From Siphonodentalium dalli (taxonomy: Eukaryota; Mollusca; Scaphopoda; Gadilida; Siphonodentaliidae), in contig CP136066.1 in NCBI GenBank assembly GCA_032622095.1, positions 64,760,609 through 64,824,608 of the forward strand: a DNA stretch of 64,000 nucleotides, written 5' to 3'. The translations under genes were made by a program, and so were the position numbers. Positions 36,668-49,200 of the stretch are shown in pieces. Each line of letters begins with the position of its first letter. Position 1 is the first letter of the stretch. The notes beneath the pieces are model-generated. The model ran no database searches, was not told the origin of the DNA, and saw only the letters and a list, made by a program, of their open reading frames with translations.

Positions 36668-37155
36668 CCCTAGGGTGACGAGCTTCCAGAATGATAACGG
36701 AATTTACTACCACAATGAATACGAATGGAACAAGTGAAAATTCTCACATGTCAATCCAGATCCAGTAATTGTCGTGAAAGAGGCAATATTCCGTAACTGT
36801 AAAAATATTGGAAACCAAATAAGCATCATATGATTCAACAAAAGATTTGGTTCTTTATGGCAAAAGAACCGTTCTGTTCTTGGTGAGATGATTTGTGGAA
36901 CATATTACAAACCACCAACGAATCAAATCCTTTAAAACTCCTGGTTCTTAGTCCACAAAGGACCAAAATATTCAGCTATCTGGTAAATACTATATACGGT
37001 TCCAGTTATGGATCCATCCGTGAACCAAATACTTTTGGGGCGTTTTTATTTACTTCGCAAAGGTTTAATCTCATAAACTGAAGCCTGTTGGCTAGGAGTC
37101 GATTTATCACCATTGTACGGACCATTTACCTAAACTATAATGCAGTAATCCGCTC
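36668..37155. repeat. GPCR-unit fragment, last one
   Basis: Matches 1539-2022 of unit 1 (GAATGATAACGGAATTT start, ACTATAATGCAGYAATCCGC end). Homology stops abruptly at about 37155, where a GC-richer candidate first exon begins. Confidence 0.88.
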
Positions 37156-37159
37156 TCCC

Positions 37160-37479
37160 TTCTCCGCGATCTTCACTGTGGCGTCGACCAACCCGCTGTC
37201 CGGATTGTCAAAAGTTTGTCAAATCTTTGTCAAATGTTGCGACCAATAAGCAGTCAGCATTAGCGGCAATCCCCGGGGAAATACCGTGATTCTATTTTTA
37301 GAACCGCAGACAGCTTTTCCATGCGACCGAAGCGGGAACAATTCGTTTGCATTTGATCTTTAAACTAGTTTAAATCTCATCTTTTTGTGTATAATACCTG
37401 TTTTTATTTCATCTATGCGTGTTTATAGTGTACCTCATTGTTTATTATGTAGTTTTCATTCGGATTTCAACTGTGAAAG
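37160..37479 (+). promoter_or_regulatory. Candidate promoter and 5' non-coding exon of the transposase-like gene
   Basis: The stretch is more GC-rich than its surroundings. It has a CCAAT motif in GCGACCAATAAGC near 37240 and ends at a strong donor, GTGAAAG|GTGAGTTG, with GT at 37480-37481. Its only ATG frames are very short (one runs four codons), as expected for untranslated exon sequence. It would splice to the acceptor TTTGCAG at 42851. The transcription start is not defined; cDNA evidence is lacking. Confidence 0.4.
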
Positions 37480-37947
37480 GTGAGTTGCTTGGCATTTAAA
37501 GATTTATAAACATTCGCTTCACGTCATGAAGACATGATGTTCTGCAAAACGTACAGTCGCTGTCGAAATTATGATTTTCCCAATGTAAACAAAACCTAAT
37601 TAGACTTAATAATTAATCGATTCCGATATTTTAACCAAGTATTTATATTCAATTTCAACATGTTGTGATTGTCTCGCACCTGAAAAGTGGTTTGTACCGT
37701 ATTTTGTCAGACCAGTATCACTATATAGAGTATAGAATTTAGAAAACACAATTTGCATTGACAATGGCAGTTTGGCACTGCCAGTGAGTGACACTGGCAG
37801 TGAGTGACACTGGCTAAATATATTAGAATTAGACATTCTCATGTTACGTTAAATTCAGAAATATAACCACCACTATCGAACATGTATTATTACTTGTTTT
37901 AATACCGGTACTATTACAGAATTATTAATTTATTAATGAATATTTAA

Positions 37948-38582
37948 AGGTACCGGTACTCAATCCGATCAGACCCTCACAAATTAGGCCTACTATTTCT
38001 TTGGCTTCGGCGGGGGTAAGGGTGATTGCAAAAAAAAAATGACATGACAGTAGTCTGACTCTGAAAAAAATATTTGTTTCTGGCTCTTGTGTACCCACCA
38101 CCCCCTTATTTGAAGGAAAAATATTTTTTCAAATTTCATGCAGGGTACCCACCCACTTTTTCTGTTTCTGGTTTCTGGTCATTTCAACATCGAGAAGAAC
38201 TGCATGAAAAAATTAATGAAACGAAAAAAAATTCAGTCTGAGAACAGATAAGAATCGTATAAAGCTGCATCCAGTGTTGTCCAGTGTGTTTCTGTAGACT
38301 AAATGATGAACGACATTATTGACAAGTTAGGCAAAAAAAAATAAAAGATAGTATGTTTCCGAAAACGGTGCAGAACACCTAGAGGCAGTGATTATTTTCG
38401 CAGCTGAATACCCCGGCCTACTAGTACTGTATGGAAAAAAGTCGATGACACCCCCCACCAAAACTTCAAAAATTGATAGCTGATCACTCTGAGCTTTGAT
38501 GGATAGGTTCCTCGACTCAAATATGTTTTACCCATGAAGCCAAAGAAATAGTAATTCAGGGGTGCTTAATCAGATTGTACCT
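37948..38582. mobile_element. TIR element (about 635 bp) with TTAA flanks
   Basis: Inverted ends AGGTAC..GTACCT extend into CTATTTCTTTGGCTTC (left) and GAAGCCAAAGAAATAG (right). TTAA stands on both sides (37944-37947 and 38583-38586). No transposase. It lies in the presumed first intron. Confidence 0.65.
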
Positions 38583-38866
38583 TTAATTTTAAATTAATGA
38601 ATAAGACCTGTGTGATATTTTAGATATTATTCAAGTTAATAAAGGCATTTAGATTTAGAATAACCCCGGCATGATGTTAAGAAAGCAGAATCTATTGAAG
38701 GATCGTATAAATGAACCTACCACGTTGGATTCGGTCCCAATTTAAAGCTGTACACTATATCCCAAACCGTAATGTATGCCGGATTCCGACTGCATAAACA
38801 TATCCGATTCAAGCAAAATTTTATAATTTGATCCCGGCTTATCATTTTTCCATTTTTTTTCAATTA

Positions 38867-40740
38867 TTAGCTCAAACTTACAAATTGCCATGGGTTGGCA
38901 TCCGTCGTCAGTGTGTCCGTCAACAATTTTCTTTTGTGCGTTCTACAGGTCGTACCTTTGGTCTGATCTTTATGAAATTTGTCACGAATGTTGACATTGA
39001 CATGTAGATGGGAAAGAGTGATTTTTGGATCATTCAACCAAAAAACATGGCCGCCAGCAGCCATCTTTGATTTTACTCTTTGCATTACTAAATCCTTTGG
39101 CATGGGCTATAGGTTGTAGCTTTGGTCTGATCATTATGAAATTTATCATGGATGTTAATATTGACATGTAGATGGAAAATGAGTCATTTTGGGGTTGTTT
39201 TGGCCAAAAAAATCGGCCACAGCAGCCATCTTGGATTTTACTCTATGCATGACTAAATCGTTTGGCACGGGTTACAGGTCCTACCTTTTGTCAGATTATT
39301 ATGAAATGTGTACTGGCTGTTGGCATTGACATGTAGATGGGAATGAGTCATTTTCGGGTCCTTTAGCAAAAAAATGGGCCATCGTGGATTTTACTCTTTG
39401 CATGACTAAATCCTTTGGCACAGGCTACTGGTTTTACCTTTGGTCTGATCTTTATGAAATTTGTCGTGAATGTTGACATTGACATTGTAGATGGGAACAG
39501 TCATTTTGGGTCATTCGGCCAAAAACATGGCCACTGGTGGCCATCTTGGATTTAAAATTAAATCCATTGGCGCGGGCTACAAATCATACTGTTCATCTGA
39601 TCATCATGATAATTTGTCATGGATGTTAATATTGACATGTAGATGGGAAACAAGTCATTTTTGTTTTGTTCAGCCTAAAAACATGGCCGACCGTGGCCAT
39701 CTTGGATTTCAAAATTCAATTCATTACCACGGGCTACAGGGTGGTATCTTTTCTTCATGAAATTTGTCATGGATGTTAATATTGACATATAGATGGGAAT
39801 GAGTAATGATGGGGTCGTCTGCAAAATAACATGTCCGCCAGCAGTCATCTTGGATTTTACTCTTAATGCATGACTAAATCTTTTGGCATGGGCTACATGT
39901 CGTAACTTTGGTCTGATGAAAGTGGTCATGGATGTTAATGTTGACATGTTGATGGGAACGATTATTTTTGGGGTCGTTTTGCATGACTAAATTCTTTGGC
40001 ACAGGCTACAGGTTGTATCTTATGTCGGATCATCATGAAAGTTTTTATAGATGTTAACAATGACATGTAAATGGGAACGAGTCCTTTTGGGGTCATTTGG
40101 CAAAAATATATGGCTGCCAGTGGCCATCTTGGATATTACTATTTGCATAACTACTCGCGGGATCCAAATAATAGTAGGGGGCGGAATAATAGTACAGGGG
40201 TGAAATTTCCTTTAAAATTAATAATAGTATGGGGGCGCAATAATAAAACAGGGTGATTTTCGCAAATCAACACTAAGTATGGGTCAAAAATTGTGGTTAG
40301 TTTCATATGTTCTCATACAGAGATCATTGGAGAAAAATTTAACCTAATAATTGTTCAAAGTATTCAATTCATTTTGAACTAATACCAATTGTCACCCACT
40401 TTTTTGGATAATACATTTATGTTTAAATTGAATGGTTCCTTAGCCATAGTAGAATATTGGGAATTTTTTCATGATTTTAGCTTTTAAAACTGATAAATTT
40501 AGCTTAGGTTTAAGCACATAAATTCATATTTTTTTTACACATTTAGCTGAAATTTAATAAACGTAGGGTCCCAAATAAGCAGCGTACAGGGGGGATTTCT
40601 CCTTGAAAATTGTTAAGCGTACGGTACGCTTATTTGGATCCCGAGAATAGGCCTTTCAACTTTCCACATTCCTAATCACTCCATTGACTATAACAAATGA
40701 AATTTTTCCCTTCCCCAAGTTGAGCTACAGTATCAATGAA
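38867..40740. mobile_element. Satellite-bearing TIR element, copy 1 (about 8 monomers)
   Basis: Begins TTAGCTCAAACTT and ends AAGTTGAGCTAC, short inverted ends. Between them are about eight diverged monomers of ~165 bp, each with GACATGTAGATGGGAA, ACATGGCCGCCAG and GCCATCTTGGATTTTACTC. A MITE (40154-40647) has inserted near the right end. Copies with other monomer numbers lie at 45250 and 49296. Confidence 0.8.
40154..40647. mobile_element. Tc1/mariner-type MITE (494 bp)
   Basis: Termini CTCGCGGGATCCAAATAA and TTATTTGGATCCCGAGAA are flanked by TA (40152-40153, 40648-40649). Related element copy 3 continues without it (GCATAACTAGACCTTTCA at 49680), the empty site. Confidence 0.85.
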
Positions 40741-40989
40741 ATTTTCAATATTCTATCATTTTATATCCTTATACACATTCCGAGTGAGTCTGTGGATATG
40801 TGACATACATGTATGCATATTTAACTAAATATTATCAAAGTGGCAACAATTCTGGCCATCTGGATTTACCAGATGATGATGAACTTATTTTTTATATACA
40901 AGTTATGGAGAAGGTTTTTCTGTTTTGTTGTAGATAAAAATCTCAATGAAAAGCTGCTTGAGGCATCTTGCCTATTGGCTTAGCCTTAT

Positions 40990-41475
40990 TGTCCAAATTA
41001 CGTAAATAGCGGCGGGAGGCTATGTCCAAATTTGATAATCAGTAAATAGTGGCTGGAGGCTGTCCAAATTTTTAATTTGGAAATAGTTGGTAAATAGTGG
41101 TTGGAGGCTCTGTCCAAATTTTTAAATTGGAAAGTAGTGGCCGGAGGTACTCACCAAATTTTTAAATATGTAAATAGTGGCCGGAGGCTCTGTCCAAATT
41201 TTAAAATATGTAAATAGTGGTCGGAGGCTCTGTCCAAATTTAAAAATATATAGTGGCCGGAGGCTCTGTAAAAATTTTAAAATATGTAAATAGTGCCCAG
41301 AGGCTGTCCAAATTTTTAAATATGTAAATAGTGGCCAGAGGTACTGTACAAAATTTGAAATATGTAGATAGTTGCCGGAGGCTCTCCCCAAATTCTAAAA
41401 TGTTCAAGTAGTGGCCGGATCTAAATTAAAAAAATATGTGAATACTGTAGTTGCCAAATGCTGTCCAAATTTGAT
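40990..41475. repeat. ~45-bp minisatellite (about 11 copies)
   Basis: Tandem units of GTAAATAGTGGCCGGAGGCT followed by a CTGTCCAAATTTTTAAATAT tail, of variable length. Confidence 0.9.
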
Positions 41476-41482
41476 ATGTAAA

Positions 41483-42261
41483 CTAGCAGGTATGGGTACC
41501 TGGCATTGCTCGGACAAAGGACGAATAATTTATTTGTGGTTCTTCGAGTCATTTTAAATATGTGTTAGTCATCTGGGGTATATCATACCTATTGCATGAC
41601 AGTCCAGATCAAGTTACATCTAGTCGATAATAAAAATAAACACTGTTTATTATTAGTGTCTCTTTAAGTCATTTGAGATCAAAAGCACGTATCCCGTGAC
41701 AATCCCTGAGTCGTTAAACGTGTGTGCACTGTGCACCAATTTTCGCACATTGCGCCTGGGCTAATAATAAACGCTCTTTATTGACAATATAATTTATTAG
41801 TCAATCTGATACCAAAGGTGCCTATCCCATGACAATTCCATGGTACGGTTACCCTACCCATATGTACCAATGCTGCTACACATCTTCTAAGCTGATAAAC
41901 ACTCTTTATTGTTCATATTTCCCCTTTAAGTTTCCCTTTTAGTTAAATGAATTAGTAGTCCCTTTTTAAGACATCTGGGGTCAATGGGTCTATCTAATCA
42001 GATTCACAGGGTCAAATTACCCATATACAAAAAAATCAGCTCTGAGCCTGAGGGTCCAACTGTTGGGTCGTCTCTAGCAAAGATATAGATACAATAATTA
42101 TTAGTGCCCTTTTAAGATATCTGAGTTGAACAGGACCTATCTAATAACGCTCCCCAGGTCAATTCACTCCTATATTAAAATTTTCAGCTCCGATGGCCTG
42201 TAAGCAGACAAACAAACAAATAGATGAACACACAAACAAATTTGATTTTTATTAGTATAGA
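41483..42261 (-). mobile_element. Helitron-like non-autonomous element (779 bp)
   Basis: On the minus strand it starts TCTATACTAATAAAAATC after A and ends with a six-bp-arm hairpin (CAGGTA/TACCTG) followed directly by CTAG and a T. TC start, 3' hairpin plus CTRR end and A/T insertion context are the Helitron hallmarks; no Rep/helicase is present. Internally it has ~140-bp units with ATTATTAGTGYCTCTTTAAG. A related fragment lies at 43540-43765. Confidence 0.7.
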
Positions 42262-42851
42262 TGCCAAAAGGGGTGGTCCCAACATGAGATTGCATGATTT
42301 TTTGAGTCGATGGCACAATAAATATTGAATTGATTTTTTGAGAGAAAGTCCATGAGTGATGCAAAATAAAATTTGTTTCAACAAAATAACCCAAATCATT
42401 CATTCCCAAGCTGTCGTGGGATCTTCACCTACATGTCTTGACTATACTATGACCTGATATGGGAAGGGTCGGTGGTATACCGGTACTGTGAACATTTAAA
42501 TAATTTGACAAATATGGCTGCTCACTCTATAAACTAAGGGTATTGTAAGATGGATGAAATTGAAACACTGGATTGTTGCCTCCAGAAATTGATATCGCAC
42601 ATGAAATTCATATGAATTAATTGTAACAAAGCTCTGTATCCTACACTGTTGAGAAAATACCCCATTCAGTGGTTCAAATTATTTCCTACAAAGTTTTGTT
42701 TCTCCTCCAAAACAGTCCTATATACCTTAAACTGGATTCTGGATCCCATATTTTTTTTAAAGTCAGACTCTAGGCTACTAGGGGAGGGGGTGGTAGGATC
42801 ATAAATAGTCATGTCATGAAATTATATATTTAACATATCTTCTCTTTGCAG
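42262..42851. other. Presumed intron end, no feature recognised
   Basis: Unique AT-rich DNA leading to the CTCTTTGCAG acceptor of the first coding exon. Confidence 0.45.
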
Positions 42852-43271
42852 ATATGTCGCTGAGACCTGACTTCAGGATCCACCCCAGTGGGTATCCAAT
42901 TTATTCAGATAGTGCTGAGGCACAAAGGCTCAACAGAAAGGGAATACCTCGTTTGCAGCTCCCATCTGACGATCCCGTTCTAGTTCGATCTAGAGCTGTT
43001 GCTGAAGTTAAACGGTTGGGGGGTGACTACCGGAATGAAACACTTGTGTTGGGACAACATGTGATCCAGTTCGGTTCCTTCCGTGGGAAGAGTTTCAAAT
43101 GGCTTGCTGAGAATGCTCTCGGCTGGGCAGCATGGTTGTCGGTGGAATTGAGGAAAGAGAAGCCCACTAATGTGCCCATCAGTGTGAATAAATTTTCAAT
43201 AAAGCGCTATCTGGAGTCGATAACGGAAGGACTTGCAGCTTTAGAGTATGAAGAACGGAGAGAAAAAAAGA
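42852..43271 (+). CDS. Exon 1: ExoX-C-like N-terminal domain
   Basis: Acceptor TTTGCAG|AT, start ATGTCGCTG with G at -3, donor AAGA|GTATGA, ending in phase 1. Encodes residues 1-139. The motif FGSFRGKSFKWL (73-84), then W91 and N112-K113, resembles the short domain found at the C-terminus of exodeoxyribonuclease X-type proteins; a similar N-terminus occurs in the transposase-derived family. Confidence 0.85.
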
Positions 43272-46200
43272 GTATGATTTACATGTTATTATTTGTATAA
43301 TTGAAACAACTGAAAGCTAGTAATTGTCTTCCAAATTTTCTTTAATACCATTGTAGCAGGGTCTCGTTGTGGAAAAGTTTAATATTATATGTGTTTTCAG
43401 CAATTTTACATGGAAATGGAATTAGAGTATTGTGGGTGGGTTCTTTCTGTCAATGATTATTAACTCAAAGTGTGTATAAACGTTCTTCCAGAATTCAGTT
43501 TTAAGTTTCAGACATGCACTCTACATGTAGCTGAGCCTGCTGAGGTATCTGGTGTTGCTTGGGTAAAGACTGAAGAATGCGTTAACTATTAATGACCCTT
43601 CAAGACATTTAAACAAATAATTATTCATCTTGGGTGAACATCACCTATTGCATGACTCTCCTGATAAAGTTATATCTATCTTTTAAGTTGATAATAAATT
43701 CAGAACTAATTATTAATGCCTCTTTATGTCATTTGAGGTCAACAGCTCCTATCATAGTAAAGTGGAATTAATATCAGTGTATCTCATTGCTAGTAATAAA
43801 TCACTTTACCATTGTAATTATCAATCCTACAATTTAATTGGGATAACTGCTTGCTTCACCCTATGTGTCTATGAGTACCTGTTATGTAACCACCCTGACC
43901 TGCTATTAATGAAAATTGAGACCAGATGGAATTTTCTCAAATCTCACAAACATTCAATAGCTCACAATGGGAAGTCAAAATCTCAAGATTCATGGTTTAT
44001 ATTGGTTTTCTTTATGTCACATGTAGGATGATTTACTGATAGTTTAATTAAATTCAGGTGAGTATACTTTACATTTATTTGATCATATTATAATATATAG
44101 GATGATATTTATATTTACACATTATTTGTAATTAAAATATTGAATCACTGGCAATTTAATTAATAGTTAATACAAAATTTAAATCGAGAGATATCTCCAT
44201 GAAATTTTACTAAGGTTGCCCGACAGATACATCTAAATTGTCAGCATTACAAATTGCATGGAGTGAGTTACAACAATAATGTTTGGGTTAGCAAAGAAAA
44301 TAATGATATCATCTATTAACTATTATTAAAAAAATTAAGCGTTAAAGATATGGGCGATCTTGGCGTGGGTATGCTGTTAAAATATTCATCTCCGTCAAAA
44401 ACTGCCATAAACAGAAAATATAGTAAAATATAATAGACACGCTCTGTTCTAAATCCATTCAGAAATATGTCATAAACAGTATGTTATTGTCAATTGTTTT
44501 CCCTTTGTTATGTAAACAAAAGCAAAAAATGTTACAGTTCCTGGCTTTTGTTTAGATCCGGATATGGTAAACATAAAGAGTGTTATTTGTTACTGTTTTT
44601 CTGATATGGAAACAATAAAGAGCGTTTATATCATTTTTGTGTGATTAATAAATAGAATTTTGCTGTATTATGTAAACAGAAGCACAACTTGTGTAACACG
44701 AGCAGGCTGTTGTTTACGTCCACCATCATACAGCTTGACGACAATATACTATTTACATGCTGATTATGTTTGGCATATGATAACATATATATATATTGTA
44801 ATATTCCTTCCGTTGGTGGCGATTTGAACAAAATTGAATATTTTTTAAACAAACACCGCCCGTGCCTTTAAATAGATGGTATCATAATTTGTTTGTGCAT
44901 TTGAAATAACTGCTCAATTTTCGCGTTCAAATCCTTTCTATTGTATGCTTACCAAGGGCTTGTGATTCGGTAATTTTTTTAAGGGATCCCCCCTCATTTT
45001 CTAGTAACATGTACACCTTTGTTGAAACTTGACTTAATATGATCCTCTAGTTTTTATTAATTTTATAACTTTTTTTTCAGCTTCAAAACCATCAGCTTCA
45101 TTGGCAAAGGCTGATGTTACAGATGAGGAGCTGATTTCCCATGCAGAGGACATGGAGTTGCTGACTCTAGCGGAAGAGTTGGAAGCGCAGGACACAAGTC
45201 TGCCACCTGGTCGGGCTTCTTCCGGTAATTATTTTTAATAGTGTTATTATTAGCTCAACTTTACTTTGTAAAGTTTGAGCTATTGCCATGGCTTGGTATC
45301 CGTCGTGTGTGTGTGTGCGTGTATGTGTGCGTGATTCGTCAACAATTTCCTTTAGCACGGGCTACAGTTCGTACCTTTGGTCTGATTATTATGAAATTTG
45401 TCATGGATGTTGACATTGACATGTAGATGGGAACGAGTCATTTTGGGGTCATTCGGAAAAAAAACATGGCCGCCAGTGGCCATCTTGGATTTCAAAATTC
45501 AATCCACTAGCACGGGCTACAGGCCATACCGTTCGTTTTATTATCATGAAATTTGTCATGGATGTTAATATTGACATGTAGATGGGAACGATTAATTTTG
45601 GGGTCATTCGCCGCCGGCAGCCATCTTAGATTTTACTCTTTGCATGACTAAATCCTTTGACACGGGCTACAGGTCGTACCTTTGGTCGGATTATCATAAA
45701 ATTTGTCATGGATGTTGAAATTGGAATGTAGATGGAAACGAGTCATTTTGGGGGTCATTCGGCCGAAAACATGGCCGCCAGCAGCCATCTTGGATTTTAC
45801 TCTTTGTATGACTAAATCCATTAGCACGGGCTACAGATCGTACCTTTATTCTGATAATCATAAAATTTGTCATGTATGTTAATAATGACATTTTGGGGTC
45901 AATCGGCCAAAAAACATGGCCGCCGGCAGCCATCTTAGATTTTACTCTTTGCATGACTAAATCCTTTGACACGAGCTACAGGTCGTACCTTTGGTCGGAT
46001 TATTATAAAATTCGTCATGGATGTTGAAATTGGAATGTAGATGGGAACGAGTCATTTTGGGGTCATTCGGACAAAAAACATGGCCGCCAGCGGCCATCTT
46101 GGATTTCAAAATTCAATCCATTAGCATGGGCTACAGGTCGTACTGTTCATCTGATCATCATGAAATTTGTCATGGATGTTAATATTGACATTTAGATGGG

Positions 46201-49200
46201 AACAAGTAATTTTGGGGTCATTCGGCCAAAAAACATGGCCGCCAGCAGCCATCTTGGATTTTACTCTTTGTATGACTAAATCCTTTGGCATGGGCTACAG
46301 GTCGTACCTTTGGTCAGATCATTATGAAATTTGTCTTGACTTTTGACATTGACATGTAGATGGGAACGAGTCATTTTGGATTAACCTGCATTAAAACATG
46401 GCTGCCAGAGGCCATCTTGGATTCTACTCTTTGCATGACTAAAGCAATCAAATGTTTTTGAATTGTTGGAAAACATAGCCGCCGCAACCATCTTAGATTT
46501 TAATTTTATATACATGTATATATATATATCTCTTCATGTTGATAAACTAGTATTAGACATTCAACTTTTCACATTCCTAATCACTCCATCGACAGTAACA
46601 CATTAAATTATTCCCTTTCCAAGTTGAGCTACAGTGTCATTGACACTTTCATTTTCTTGAAGCAGCATAATTATAATCTGCAATCATCAAGTTAATATGA
46701 GACACACTAGCATGGCCAACCAAGTTGAATGTGCAGCAAGGTGTTTCTTTGAAAATATCTCGCCGAGCCAATAAATGAGATTATTTATTGTATCACCAAT
46801 CATGCAGTTTGTGTCATAACACCTCCACTGTAAGCACATGTTGAAATAATCATGAACGATTTCTGAAGATTCTCAAATTCTGAAGCAAAGAAGCAAAAAA
46901 CATTGAGAACACCATGCTTTGGCTTCGAAAGAGAAGTGACTTGTAGAATAATGTTTTCAATAGCAGTGAGTCATGCCACCTACTTAGATGTCTATTTCGT
47001 ATAACATATCATGTTATATTCACATAATTTATGAGTCATTGTCATTGATATGTTATATTGAATCATGAAGTTGTCAAATTAGCTACACCGATCAATTCCA
47101 GAGTTAATATCTGACGAGAATCAGAATCTTGATTCTCAGTCTGATTATTATAAAAGCAGTTGATTCGATGTGGAAGTGTTATAAATTGACTCTCACAAAT
47201 TTTGATGCATTTTAAAGCCTGCAGGATAGGATAAGGCATTTACATGGAGAAATATTATTAAAATGCAATTAATTTTATTATGGGTCATAATATGAGACAA
47301 AGCCAACTTGTTCATATAAATACCCCTTAACATAAATGCTTTCATTATGATCCATAGATCAGAATATGTTAGTAAATGCAACAGTATGCCTGAGTATGCT
47401 ATAATTAATCTACCCTCCTTAATGAGGTTGACCATTGGTATTACCACATTACTGGACAGCGCTTTAAATGATCAATTAAACCATGGTACCACCTTGTGTT
47501 TGCAATTAGACCATATTATTCATGCAATGTTCAGATAGATTTTTTAACGACACCAGAGAGTTTATTTATTTCTCGCACAGCATAATAATGTTTTGATGAT
47601 GCAAGCGACCAATTTGGTATGTTGTATAAACGTGATCATTATATCCATGGAATAATTGTTTTGTGTTAGTTAACTTGAAAATGAAGGTACATCTGATGGT
47701 GCAGATTATAAAATAATTGAATCAATTGAAAAGTTAGTGTTTGAAAATGGCACCAGATGTCGAACACTGATATATTTTATGATAGTCGCTATTTTTTATT
47801 TAGTGCTTGAGGTGACATAAAATAAAGTAGCAATACACTTGGTCACAATACGCATTTAATCATGATACATTACCAAAGATATAATTTGTTTAACGATATG
47901 GTAAATTAGTGTTTCAAATGATTTAATTAAAATTTAATTGAAATATTTAAGAATCAACATATTCAAGTTCATTTTTAGCTAGGATGCTATTTAACCATCT
48001 TTTCATGAATGGAACTGCGATGGTGCAGCATTAAAGGTGATGTGCCAGTGCATTCACTTATATATGTGAATCTCCCCGGTTAACAATGGAGAATGTAAAC
48101 AATGTTAGGCCAGTGTTTTCTCTTATATATGTGAGACTCCCTATGGGAAATCGATGACACATACAAGAGAAGGGTTTGATGTATCAGAGTATAGCTGCAC
48201 ATGATATAATTAGAGGTTTGGAATATTTACATCTTTTATATATCAGTTTAGTTTAATCATATTTATGAAATGATTTATGACAAAAACGGATTGGAGGTCA
48301 AGTGCTATAATCACTTAGAATCTCTTCCTCTCCCTGGTATAATCACAGGAGCCTGGAATTTGGTCAAAAACCCTCTTTTATTGGCGGAACCAGCACCCGG
48401 GACCCGGAACCGCAGGTCAAATTCCAGGCTCCTGTGGTATAATACACTGCAAATAATCAATATAAATTATATGTAAATTCAAGATATGAAATATTGAAAC
48501 AGTTATTTTTTCCATTCCAAAGTGTTTCTACCACAAGGTTGGAAGGAGTCGGCTCCTGCAGCTGATCATCAGTGGATGTCAACTCTCTTTACGGCATCAA
48601 AGTCTGGAAAGCCTGAGATCATCCCAGAAAAGTGCAATTATCTATGGCACTATCCTCCCCAACCTGCAGCTAATCCTAGTCAGCCACCAAAAATGCAGCA
48701 GTATTTTACGCATCGACTATTGTTGTGGGTCCCAAGAAGGATGTGGAAAGTAAAGTTCACTTGCTCCAATGGACATGCCCCGTATGAGCTGACTGGTGCT
48801 GGGATGTATAAACGTTGTCGACATGTGCTGGATATTGACCAGTTCTACATCATGGCAACTGAAAGCCTTCAGTGTAGGAAATGCAAGAAGAAATATATCT
48901 GTTGGAGTGATTCAATATTGAAGCAGTTAGATATTGGCCGGCGAGTTCAGTTTCCCGTGTTGTTGACCTACAGGTACCTAACTATCAGATCTAACAGTTT
49001 TTCTGCCCCATATTGACGTAAATTGGAAGCATGCCCCAATAAGAAGCAGCTAAAGATGCTGAAATTCCTTGTTACCAAAAAAACCACAAAAGAAACATTG
49101 GGTGTTGCACAGATTTCAATTAATAGTGTTAATAACTCTTTTATGACGGGAGATGTATGGTGCATCGTTAACCATTTGGAGAGTATCTCTAACATCATAT

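Noticed and set aside
45301-45335. (TG)n tract as a separate microsatellite locus of interest
   Set aside because: It is the head of the satellite-bearing element and is also present, shorter, in copy 3.
48974-49016. Read-through of exon 3 to the stop at 49016
   Set aside because: A good donor (CAG|GTACCT) precedes it, and exon 4 continues the protein in the required phase.
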